In this document: in pieces, positions 1 through 5,096 of the stretch
How the letters are laid out: every line of letters starts with the position of its first letter
Position numbering within the stretch: the stretch's first letter is position 1
Origin: Thermoplasmata archaeon
GTDB taxonomy: Archaea > Thermoplasmatota > Thermoplasmata > Lutacidiplasmatales > UBA184
Assembly: GCA_030043255.1 (NCBI GenBank)
Contig: JASHYB010000179.1
Location: forward strand, 1-5,096
Direction of reading: 5' to 3'
Length of the DNA stretch: 5,096 nucleotides
Notes under the pieces: model-generated
What the model was told of the DNA's origin: nothing
The model's input: the letters and a program-made list of their open reading frames with translations, nothing else
Databases searched by the model: none
Position numbers and translations under genes: made by a program

Positions 1-333
1 CAGCTCGCCGACCTGGTCGCCAACGGCATCCGCCACAAGGGCTTCGCGTTCGTCGACGTCCTCAGCCCCTGCGTGACGTACAACAAGATCAACACGTTCG
101 ACTTCTTCCGCCAGCGGGTCTACAAGCTGGAAAGCAGCGGGCACGACCCGTCCGACAAGGTCGCCGCCTGGCAGCGGGCGCTGGAGTGGGGGGAGAAGAT
201 CCCGATCGGCCTGTTCTACCAGGTCGAGCGGCCGACCTACGAGGACCTCGAGGAGGTCCTGCACGCCGGCCCGCTGGCGCACCAGCCGGCCGGGATCGCC
301 GACCTGGGCAAGGTGCTGGACGAGTTCGTCTAG
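1..333 (+). CDS. korB: 2-oxoacid:ferredoxin oxidoreductase, beta subunit (KorB-like), 3' part
   Basis: The frame is open from base 1 to a TAG at 331-333 and gives 110 residues, so the gene starts upstream of the window. KorB/PorB-type beta subunits bind thiamine diphosphate and, with an alpha subunit, oxidatively decarboxylate 2-oxoacids to acyl-CoA, passing electrons to ferredoxin in the cytoplasm. The visible part is the C-terminal portion. It shows GFAFVDVLSPCVTYNK at residues 14-29, a block typical of KorB proteins, then a DK..A...A.EWGEKIPIG segment (52-70), and a terminal 'GPLAHQP.GIADLGKVLDEFV' stretch like that at the end of the family. Beta subunits are usually about 280-340 residues, so roughly the last third is present. 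GTG at 73 is internal and not a start, because the conserved block begins before it. Whether the substrate is 2-oxoglutarate or another 2-oxoacid cannot be told from this part. The alpha subunit should lie just outside the window. The gene shows no functional link with its neighbours. Confidence 0.92.
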   Translation, partial: QLADLVANGIRHKGFAFVDVLSPCVTYNKINTFDFFRQRVYKLESSGHDPSDKVAAWQRALEWGEKIPIGLFYQVERPTYEDLEEVLHAGPLAHQPAGIADLGKVLDEFV

Positions 334-347
334 CGCCGCCGCCCTAC

Positions 348-2501
348 CTACGAGCAGCCGGGCGAGCCGGTCCGGCAGGCGCTGGCGTTGAACACCCAGG
401 CGTCCGCCTCGTGCCAGAGGACCGGGAAGGTCGGCTGGCCCGCCTGCTCCGCGGCGAGCAGCGGCGCCGCCCAGAACGCCGGCCAGAGCACGGTGTTGTT
501 GCCCGTGACGACGACGTAGTCCGCCGCGAGTGCGGCGAGCGCCTCCCGTCCGGCGAGGTCGAGGGTGCCGTTCGTCAGCTCCTGGACGACGAGCGTGTAC
601 GACGCGTTCGCTCTTGGCCAGCCGGGGGCCATCGGATAGAGCAGGACAATCCCGCGGGCGTAGCCCGGCAGGAACTCAGCGGCGCCGCCCGGGGCGACGA
701 GGACCCGGCTCCCGGGGGCGAAGTGCGCGCCGCCGTACGCCAGGAGGGCGAAGTCCGCCTCCGAGACGTTCCCGAACTCGGTGTAGTAGCCGTGCAGCAC
801 CGGCCCGAGCGACACCGGGCTCAGGACCGCCGCCGGCACGAGGAGCACCAGCGCGACGGCGAGGGGGGCGAGCGCGCGGGCGCTGGACGTCGCCGGCCGC
901 CCGGAGCTCGGCCCGCCGGCCCCGCGCGGCGCGGGCGTCGGCGCCGGGGCGCCGAGCCGCTCGAACGCGAGCGCGAGCGGGACGGCGGCGACGAGACCGT
1001 ACAGGGCGAACAGGCAGGTCGCGAACTCCTGGTAGTTCGTGACGAAGGCGAGCGAGCGCAGCGGCGAGCCCGGCCCGGTCGCGTCGACGAGCAGGACGAG
1101 CCAGACGGCGAGCGTCACGGCTCCCGCCAGGAAGAGGCGGGCGGCCGCGGCCCAGCGTCCGGGCTCCGGTCCGGGGCCGAACAGCCCGAGCAGGTAGGCC
1201 GCCCCGACGACCAGCAGGATCGCCAGCTCGAGCCGGATCAGCGGGAGGGGCGAGAGCGCGACGTTGTCCGTGCCGAACAGGAACGGGTCGAGGCTGGCGA
1301 GCAGTTCGGAGGCCCGATGGCCGGCCGAACGACCCACGGGGGAGGACAGCGCGCCCACGAGGGTCGCGGGGGAGGCTCGGGCGGCCAGCAGGACGTAGAG
1401 CGAAGGGATCCCCGCCACCAGGGTGGTCCCGAGCGTCGCGAGCCAGCGGCTCCCCCAGGTGAGCGCCTTGCCGGCGTACCGGGGCACGGCGAACAGGCCG
1501 ACCAGGAGGAGCGCCGGGACCAGCCACTCGGCCCCGGTCACGTTGAGGGCCCCGGCGTAGCCGAGGAGCACGCCGAAGCCGACCGCGTCCCCCCACGACA
1601 GCAGCGGCCGCCGGGTCCAGACCGGGAGCTGCGCGACCAGCAGCAGGAGGAGGGGGAACGCCAGGACGAAGTCGTTGCTCCCGCCGACCAGCGCCCGGGT
1701 CGACGGGCCCAGCGCGGCGAGCGCGAGCGCGAACGCGGCGCCGGCCCGCTCGCTGCCGACCCACCGGCACCCGAGCACGTAGCCGGAGAGCGGGGGCAGC
1801 GCGAGGAACAGCGGGGTCACGAGCAGCGAGGTCCGGGCCGGCGGCAGCCCGAAGACGAGCTGCGCCCAGCCGAGCCAGACGGTCGTCCCCTGAGGGTAGA
1901 GGATCGCCGGGGTCCCGTAGGGACGGAACGACAGCGGTACGCTGCCGTGCTGCAGCAGCAGGGCGACGTACGTGGTCAGCAGGGAGGAGTCGAAGGTGTT
2001 GCCGGTCCCCGCCGGCATCGCGACGGCGAGCTCCAGCAGGTAGAGTCCGAGCGCCGCCACGAGGGCGAGGGTCGTCCACGGACCGACGAGACCCCGGAGC
2101 AGCCGGTCCGCCGCCGCGCCCGCGAGGCCCCGCCGTCGGAGGTTCCGGACGCGGAGCAGCAGCACCAGCCCGCCGGCGACGGGCAGGCCGAGCACCACCG
2201 GGGTCGTGAAGGCTCCGACCTGCACTGCGGCGACCAGATAGAGGACGGCTCCCCCGAGGTACAGGTCGACCAGCAGCCTCTCGAGAGGCCCCGGAGCGCG
2301 CCACAGCGGGACCCAGCGAGCGGCGGTGCCCCGCACCGCCTCCCCCAGCACGACGGCGCCGGCCGCCCAGAGCAGCAGGCCGAGCCCCCAGAGCCCGCCC
2401 GGCGGTCCGGGGACCCCCACGCGCGCGAGCAGCGTCGCCGGAGTTAAAGACCCAGGCGCTGGGTCGGAGCCACTCGGACCGCTCCCGCGCCCGCGGTCCA
2501 T
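348..2501 (-). CDS. Polytopic membrane protein, GT-C glycosyltransferase-like, with sequon-rich outward C-terminal domain
   Basis: This 717-residue protein has about a dozen hydrophobic helices between residues 36 and 565. Examples are 36-56, 76-98, 100-118, 143-162, 222-244, 253-266, 277-292, 324-340, 355-373, 423-441, 455-472, 493-512 and 545-565. A soluble domain of about 145 residues follows. After helix 4 comes a loop with D171, then HGSVP (185-189) and YPQG (202-205). The order 'Asp ... HG.lP ... YP.G' resembles the first outward loop of GT-C enzymes, where the Asp is catalytic. GT-C enzymes transfer sugars from polyprenyl-phosphate donors on the outer membrane face. The C-terminal domain carries N-X-S/T sequons at N578, N632, N644, N668 and N705, which fits an extracytoplasmic, N-glycosylated location. 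The ATG at 2501 is preceded by a weak AAGG about 6 bases upstream. The nearest in-frame alternative is a GTG at residue 28. The N-terminal 30 residues are Gly/Ser/Pro-rich and not hydrophobic. It is divergent from MP1 and convergent with korB. The membrane-protein call is secure. The enzymatic class is inferred from pattern and topology only, and it could be a non-catalytic relative. Confidence 0.82.
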   Translation of the reverse strand: MDRGRGSGPSGSDPAPGSLTPATLLARVGVPGPPGGLWGLGLLLWAAGAVVLGEAVRGTAARWVPLWRAPGPLERLLVDLYLGGAVLYLVAAVQVGAFTTPVVLGLPVAGGLVLLLRVRNLRRRGLAGAAADRLLRGLVGPWTTLALVAALGLYLLELAVAMPAGTGNTFDSSLLTTYVALLLQHGSVPLSFRPYGTPAILYPQGTTVWLGWAQLVFGLPPARTSLLVTPLFLALPPLSGYVLGCRWVGSERAGAAFALALAALGPSTRALVGGSNDFVLAFPLLLLLVAQLPVWTRRPLLSWGDAVGFGVLLGYAGALNVTGAEWLVPALLLVGLFAVPRYAGKALTWGSRWLATLGTTLVAGIPSLYVLLAARASPATLVGALSSPVGRSAGHRASELLASLDPFLFGTDNVALSPLPLIRLELAILLVVGAAYLLGLFGPGPEPGRWAAAARLFLAGAVTLAVWLVLLVDATGPGSPLRSLAFVTNYQEFATCLFALYGLVAAVPLALAFERLGAPAPTPAPRGAGGPSSGRPATSSARALAPLAVALVLLVPAAVLSPVSLGPVLHGYYTEFGNVSEADFALLAYGGAHFAPGSRVLVAPGGAAEFLPGYARGIVLLYPMAPGWPRANASYTLVVQELTNGTLDLAGREALAALAADYVVVTGNNTVLWPAFWAAPLLAAEQAGQPTFPVLWHEADAWVFNASACRTGSPGCS

Positions 2502-2509
2502 CGGCAGCC

Positions 2510-2516
2510 TTATACT
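2510..2516 (+). promoter_or_regulatory. TATA-like box for the MP1-flippase unit
   Basis: CTTATAC is an isolated A/T-rich heptamer in otherwise G+C-rich DNA. It lies 46 bases upstream of the TTG start of MP1. With the usual archaeal spacing of about 25 bases, transcription would begin near 2536-2540 and leave a leader of roughly 15-20 bases containing the ribosome binding site. Read on the minus strand the same bases give GTATAAG, only about 10 bases from the ATG of the divergent membrane protein. That is too close to be its TATA box unless that gene starts further in. If the organism is bacterial, this could instead be a -10 element (TATACT). Confidence 0.5.
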
Positions 2517-2544
2517 GCCCGGGCGACGAACCTACGTACCGGAA

Positions 2545-2552
2545 AGGTGGTC
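2545..2552 (+). promoter_or_regulatory. Ribosome binding site deciding the MP1 start
   Basis: AGGTGGTC can pair with the conserved 3' end of 16S rRNA (..GAUCACCUCC) over eight positions with one G-U wobble. Its AGG core sits 8 bases before TTG at 2556. The alternative start, GTG at 2547, lies inside this site and has no ribosome binding site of its own, which favours TTG. Confidence 0.5.
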
Positions 2553-2555
2553 GCT

Positions 2556-2954
2556 TTGCCGCCAGACGTTCGCTCGCGCGCCCTGCGCGCGGTCCCCCTT
2601 GGTCTTGCCCTCGCGCTGATCGCCACGGTCGTGCTGGCCGGGCTCCTGCCCGGTTCCGGGGTCGTCAGCGCCTCGTCCAGCTGCACGTACGGCGCCTGCC
2701 CGGCGTCGAGCTCGTTCCCGTACTGGGCGGTCGGGGTGGCCGCGGCGGTCGTCGTGGCCGCGCTGATCGGGGCCCTCCTCCTGCTCCGCCGGCGCAAGCC
2801 CCCCGCCGCGACCGACGCCACCGCTCCCGCGGGCACGAACCCGGAAGCTCCCGCCGAGCCGCAGGGCCAGGACCCGTCGACCGGCGCTCCGCCGGAGCCG
2901 CAGGAGAGTTACGGTACCGCCGATGACCCCTCGGCCGGCGGGCCCTCTCCGTAG
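2556..2954 (+). CDS. Small signal-peptide/single-helix surface protein with CTYGACP motif (MP1)
   Basis: This is an unrecognised family; 132 residues from TTG at 2556 (135 from the in-frame GTG at 2547). Residues 1-13 are basic, and 14-32 form a hydrophobic segment ending in GVVSA (35-39), a plausible signal peptidase site after A39. The short outward stretch 40-57 is SSSCTYGACPASSSFPYW, with Cys43 and Cys48 four residues apart. Residues 58-77 are a membrane helix, followed by RRRK (78-81), which by the positive-inside rule places the Pro/Ala/Glu/Gln-rich tail (82-132) in the cytoplasm. The mature protein would thus expose only about 18 residues. If the first segment is not cleaved, it would be a two-helix hairpin with the same motif in the loop. 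The two cysteines may form a disulfide; the spacing is not a lipobox because no Leu precedes Cys at -3. The protein is closely similar to MP2 (4731 onward) through the second helix, but the tails differ. It probably shares a transcript with the flippase 102 bp downstream, since no TATA-like sequence is visible between them. Confidence 0.8.
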   Translation: MPPDVRSRALRAVPLGLALALIATVVLAGLLPGSGVVSASSSCTYGACPASSSFPYWAVGVAAAVVVAALIGALLLLRRRKPPAATDATAPAGTNPEAPAEPQGQDPSTGAPPEPQESYGTADDPSAGGPSP

Positions 2955-3009
2955 ACGCTCTCCGTCGGGAGCCGGGGCGGCCGTCCCGTCCCGTCGCACC
3001 GGGCCGCGT

Positions 3010-3035
3010 GCGCGGTGCCCGCGCGGCGCCGGGCA
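3010..3035 (+). other. Overlapping G+C-rich inverted repeats upstream of the flippase
   Basis: Two mutually exclusive stems overlap here. GCGCGG (3010-3015) pairs with CCGCGC (3019-3024) across a 3-base loop. TGCCCG (3016-3021) pairs with CGGGCA (3030-3035) across an 8-base loop. They end 6 bases before the flippase ribosome binding site. In DNA this rich in G and C such stems can arise by chance. No U-tract follows, so an intrinsic terminator is unlikely. Confidence 0.25.
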
Positions 3036-3041
3036 GGATGC

Positions 3042-3048
3042 GGAGGGG
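3042..3048 (+). promoter_or_regulatory. Ribosome binding site deciding the flippase start
   Basis: GGAGGGG lies 8 bases upstream of GTG at 3057 and is the strongest Shine-Dalgarno match in the window. It selects GTG 3057 over the longer in-frame reading from 3015. The extra residues of that longer reading are Arg/Gly-rich and unlike the start of a flippase. Confidence 0.75.
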
Positions 3049-3056
3049 AACTCCGC

Positions 3057-4619
3057 GTGAGCGAGGACCGGCCTCAGAGCATCACGTCGGGGCTCGCGAC
3101 GGTCACCGCCGGCACGCTGTTCCTGACGGTCGCCACGCTGGTGCTCGTCGCCTTCAACTTCCTCGCCCGGGTCCTGATCGTCCGCAGCGTCTCGCCGGCC
3201 TCCTGGGACGCGTTCTCCCTCGGGCTGACCCTGACCCAGGTCCTGCTGTCGGTCGGGACCCTCGGGATCCCGGTCGCGGTCGCCCGCAGCCTGGCGAACG
3301 CCACCGGGGACGCCGAGCGCCGAACGTTCGTCCGGACGTCGCTCGGGGTCGGCGCCGCCGCCGGGGTCACCAGCGCGGTCGCTCTCGCCCTCGCCGCGCC
3401 GGCGCTGGGGCGGAGCCTCGGCTCGCCGTCGCTCGGTTCCGGCCTCGAGCTGTTCGCCCTCGCTCTCGGCAGCATGATCCTGGCGACGGTCCTCGCGTCG
3501 ATCTTCCAGGGGTTCTCCAACGTCACCCCGAACGCCCTGTTCGTGCAGGTCGTCGCGCCGGGCCTGTTCCTCGCCTTCCTCGGCGTCGCGCTCCTGGTCC
3601 CCCCGGGGCACGTGAGCTACCTGGACGCGCTGATCGCCTACGCCGCCGCCTGCGCCGCGACCCTCGGTACCCTCCTGCTGTACACCGCCTGGAAGCTCCC
3701 CCGGCTCCTCACCCTCCGCGGGCCGGGGGAGCCGACCGCGCGGCCGAAGCTGCTGCTGCTCGCCGTGCCGCTGTTCGTCTTCGGAGCGATGGCCAGCGTC
3801 GTCGGCAGCGGCGACACCCTGGTGCTGGGGGCGGTCCACTACGCGCAGGTGGGCGCCTACACGGCGAGCCTGACGCTCGCCCGGCTGGTCCAGGTCGGCG
3901 TCGCGGCGGCGTCGTACATCTTCCTGCCGGTCGCCTCGGGGTTCGTGGCCCGCGGGGACCGGCGCGCCGTCGGCCTCACGTACGTGACGGTCACGAAGTG
4001 GCTCGCCGTGCTCTCGCTGCCGTTGTTCGTCGTCTTCGTCTTCCTGCCGTCCGCGTCGCTCGACTTCGTCTACGGGCCGAGCTACGACACGGTCGTCCTG
4101 CCGCTGCAGATCGTCGTCGCGGGGGCGTTCTTCGGCGCGCTGCTCGGCCCGGGGGCGATGGCCCAGGTGGCGGTGGGCCAGGCCCGGCTGCTCGCCGTCA
4201 ACGCGACGGTCGCCGCCGCGGCGGATGTCGGGCTCGCGCTGGCGCTGGTGCCGTCGTACGGCCAGGTCGGCGCGGCGATCGCCTGGGCGTCGGCGAACGT
4301 CCTGTATGCGTCGCTCTGCCTGGCCGAGCTGGCGATCGCCGAGGGCTACCATCCGTTCCGCCGGCACGTCCTCGTGCCCGTGGCGGTCACCTGCGTGCCG
4401 GTCAGCGTGCTGCTGTTCCTCTGGCACCCGCAGGTCTCCATCCTCCTGCTCCCCCCGCTCGCCATCGGGCTGGCCGCGCTCTTCGCCGTCTCGATCGTCG
4501 CGACGGGGAGCGTCGACGAGGGGGACCGCCTGCTGCTCGGCGCGATCGAGCGGATGCTCGGCCGTCCGCTGCCGTTCGTCCGACGCTGGGCGGCGCTGCT
4601 CGGGCCCGCCCGAGCGTAG
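3057..4619 (+). CDS. Wzx/RfbX-type polysaccharide flippase (MOP superfamily)
   Basis: This 520-residue integral membrane protein has about 14 hydrophobic segments, the usual number for oligosaccharide flippases of the MOP superfamily. These move polyprenyl- or dolichol-linked glycans from the cytoplasmic to the outer face for surface polysaccharide or protein N-glycosylation. Family-like features in order are the opening helix with FNFLARVLIVRSVSP (33-47), followed by VGTLGIPVAVAR (66-77); QGFSNVTPNA (151-160); a second half starting at 'PKLLLLAVPLFVFG' (230-243); FVYGPSY (337-343) with a following 'LPLQIVVAGAFF'; and NATV....D..LAL.LVPSYGQVGAAIAW (382-410). The last is the classic 'N...D..L..ll.P.yG..GAA.a' block. 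A basic/acidic cytoplasmic tail (485-520) follows the last helix. The start at GTG 3057 is set by GGAGGGG. The gene lies between two paralogous small membrane proteins and is probably transcribed with MP1. The family assignment is firm, but the transported glycan is unknown. I leave out a gene symbol because wzx, rfbX and aglR cannot be told apart from sequence alone. Confidence 0.9.
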   Translation: MSEDRPQSITSGLATVTAGTLFLTVATLVLVAFNFLARVLIVRSVSPASWDAFSLGLTLTQVLLSVGTLGIPVAVARSLANATGDAERRTFVRTSLGVGAAAGVTSAVALALAAPALGRSLGSPSLGSGLELFALALGSMILATVLASIFQGFSNVTPNALFVQVVAPGLFLAFLGVALLVPPGHVSYLDALIAYAAACAATLGTLLLYTAWKLPRLLTLRGPGEPTARPKLLLLAVPLFVFGAMASVVGSGDTLVLGAVHYAQVGAYTASLTLARLVQVGVAAASYIFLPVASGFVARGDRRAVGLTYVTVTKWLAVLSLPLFVVFVFLPSASLDFVYGPSYDTVVLPLQIVVAGAFFGALLGPGAMAQVAVGQARLLAVNATVAAAADVGLALALVPSYGQVGAAIAWASANVLYASLCLAELAIAEGYHPFRRHVLVPVAVTCVPVSVLLFLWHPQVSILLLPPLAIGLAALFAVSIVATGSVDEGDRLLLGAIERMLGRPLPFVRRWAALLGPARA

Positions 4620-4667
4620 GCGCCCGCACGTCGGACGCGGCGCGACGCGGCCGGTCGGTTCGTTATC

Positions 4668-4675
4668 CTTACATA
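4668..4675 (+). promoter_or_regulatory. TATA-like box upstream of MP2
   Basis: CTTACATA, within the A/T-rich stretch GTTATCCTTACATA (4662-4675), is the only A/T-rich patch between the flippase stop (4617-4619) and MP2. Spacing of about 25 bases predicts transcription starting near 4693-4700, at the beginning of the hairpin at 4698-4715. If GTTATCC is the functional element instead, transcription would start near the ATG at 4687. MP2 therefore appears to have its own promoter and not depend on read-through. Confidence 0.45.
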
Positions 4676-4697
4676 GGGCGGCCTGCATGGAAACTCA

Positions 4698-4715
4698 CCA
4701 GGCCCTCCGGCCTGG
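4698..4715 (+). promoter_or_regulatory. Perfect 7-bp hairpin/dyad in the MP2 leader
   Basis: CCAGGCC (4698-4704) and GGCCTGG (4709-4715) are exact reverse complements around the 4-base loop CTCC. The dyad lies between the MP2 TATA-like box and its ribosome binding site. The loop CTCC and adjoining C's could also pair with the G run at 4714-4720, which would mask the ribosome binding site. It may act as RNA, as a repressor-type operator, or in 3'-end formation of the flippase transcript. No T-tract follows, which argues against an intrinsic terminator. Confidence 0.4.
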
Positions 4716-4723
4716 GGGGGAGA
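4716..4723 (+). promoter_or_regulatory. Probable ribosome binding site of MP2
   Basis: GGGGGAGA, the end of a 7-G run plus AGA, resembles the GGAGG core. It ends 7 bases before CTG at 4731, a spacing like that seen for the flippase. It supports the CTG start because the next in-frame ATG (4779) has no such site and would remove the basic N-terminus and half of the signal segment. Confidence 0.4.
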
Positions 4724-4730
4724 CGTTACG

Positions 4731-5096
4731 CTGAGCCGCGGTCGTCGGGCGGTCGTACCGTTCGCACTGGGCCTCGGCATGCTCGCGACCGTGGTGGTCG
4801 CCGGACTGTCGCCGAACGCCGGCCTCGCACGCGCGGCGTCGAGCTGCACGTACGGCTCCTGCCCCGCCACCACCCCGTTCCCGTACTGGGCGGTCGCCAC
4901 GTCGGTGGCGGTGGTCGTCGTGGCCCTGCTGCTCGCGCTCCTGCTCCTGCGCCGGCGTCGCCGCCCCGGCCAGCCCCCGTCCGAATGGCAGGGGCCGGGC
5001 GGTGGCGCGCCGGGGACCCCGCCGTCCGGAGCCCCGCCGGAGCAGACGGCGGCCTCCGCCGCCGTCGCCGGCGCGGCGGTGGGCGGAGTCGCCGGC
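4731..5096 (+). CDS. Second CTYGxCP small surface protein, paralogue of MP1 (MP2), 5' part
   Basis: The frame is open from 4731 to the window end (122 residues, no stop yet). It aligns with MP1 through the second helix. A basic start (SRGRR) is followed by a hydrophobic segment at residues 7-26 and ARA at 33-35, a good AxA signal peptidase site. The short ectodomain ASSCTYGSCPATTPFPYW (36-53) has Cys39 and Cys44, then come a membrane helix (54-73), RRRRR (74-78) and a Gly/Pro/Ala-rich, presumably cytoplasmic tail. Near the window end the tail turns Ala/Gly/Val-rich with GAAVGG-type spacing. No ATG, GTG or TTG lies in frame between the upstream stop (TAG 4674-4676) and 4779. The start is therefore either CTG 4731, supported by the G-rich site and by alignment with MP1, or ATG 4779, which gives a damaged signal segment. 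A third possibility is a frameshift in the G run that would join the frame to ATG 4687. The family is unrecognised. Coding identity is strong because similarity to MP1 is at the protein level in the same frame. Confidence 0.75.
   Translation, partial: MSRGRRAVVPFALGLGMLATVVVAGLSPNAGLARAASSCTYGSCPATTPFPYWAVATSVAVVVVALLLALLLLRRRRRPGQPPSEWQGPGGGAPGTPPSGAPPEQTAASAAVAGAAVGGVAG

Noticed and set aside
334..347. Terminator between korB and the convergent gene
   Set aside because: Only 14 G+C-rich bases separate the stop codons. There is no stem and no T-tract on either strand.
676..2304. A 542-codon open frame in another minus-strand frame within the GT-C-like gene
   Set aside because: It is Arg/Pro/Ala-rich and is an alternative frame of the same DNA. 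The 348-2501 frame has membrane helices and motifs, while this one has none.
186..2447. A 753-codon open frame on the plus strand across the korB end and opposite the GT-C-like gene
   Set aside because: Its product is Arg/Gly/Pro/Glu/Gln-rich without helices or motifs. It overlaps the conserved korB frame and is antisense to a protein with clear membrane topology. In DNA this GC-rich, stop codons are rare in the shadow frames.
2682..2699. Lipoprotein-type Cys after the MP1 signal segment
   Set aside because: The residues before Cys43 are S-S-S with no Leu/Val at -3, and the Cys is about 11 residues beyond the hydrophobic core. A signal peptidase I-like site fits better.
2532..4688. A 718-codon open frame on the minus strand opposite MP1 and the flippase
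   Set aside because: It is highly charged (Arg/Asp/Glu/Gln) low-complexity sequence, antisense to a recognisable flippase. It is a composition-driven shadow.
1..5096. CRISPR arrays, tRNA or rRNA genes, insertion sequences, attachment sites
   Set aside because: I saw no spaced direct repeats, no tRNA-like cloverleaf, no rRNA motifs, no transposase frame and no terminal inverted repeats. The only long-range repeat is the MP1/MP2 paralogy.

Overview
The window is very G+C-rich (about 70% by eye) and densely coded. It most likely comes from an uncultivated high-GC archaeon. The archaeal reading rests on four things: TATA-like boxes (CTTATAC, CTTACATA) a short distance upstream of the two small genes, a KorB-type 2-oxoacid:ferredoxin oxidoreductase, N-X-S/T sequons clustered in an outward-facing domain, and small surface proteins ending in a membrane helix, an RRR(K/R) stop-transfer cluster and a proline-rich tail. 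The last style resembles what I know of Thermoplasmatota-type archaea. This is inference: no rRNA, ribosomal protein or other marker is present, and a high-GC bacterium is not excluded.

Layout. Bases 1-333 hold the 3' end of a KorB-like beta subunit (plus strand). After only 14 bp, a 717-residue polytopic membrane protein (348-2501, minus strand) converges on it. That protein looks like a GT-C-fold glycosyltransferase with a C-terminal outward domain rich in sequons. A 54-bp divergent intergenic region (2502-2555) carries one clear TATA-like box and separates it from a rightward group: a small signal-peptide plus single-helix membrane protein (2556-2954, here 'MP1'), a Wzx/RfbX-type polysaccharide flippase (3057-4619), and the 5' part of a second small membrane protein ('MP2', 4731 to the window end) that is a clear paralogue of MP1. 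MP2 has its own TATA-like box, a perfect 7-bp hairpin and a G-rich ribosome binding site. Its only well-placed start is CTG.

How the genes may work together. The flippase would move lipid-linked glycans across the membrane. The GT-C-like protein would use lipid-linked sugars on the outer face. The two MP proteins would display a short Cys-x4-Cys peptide outside the cell and a proline-rich tail inside. Together they suggest a cell-surface glycan or glycoprotein locus beside an unrelated central-metabolism gene. The most interesting item is the duplicated small protein flanking the flippase. It has an almost invariant SCTYGxCP...FPYWAV ectodomain, and I do not recognise it as a named family.
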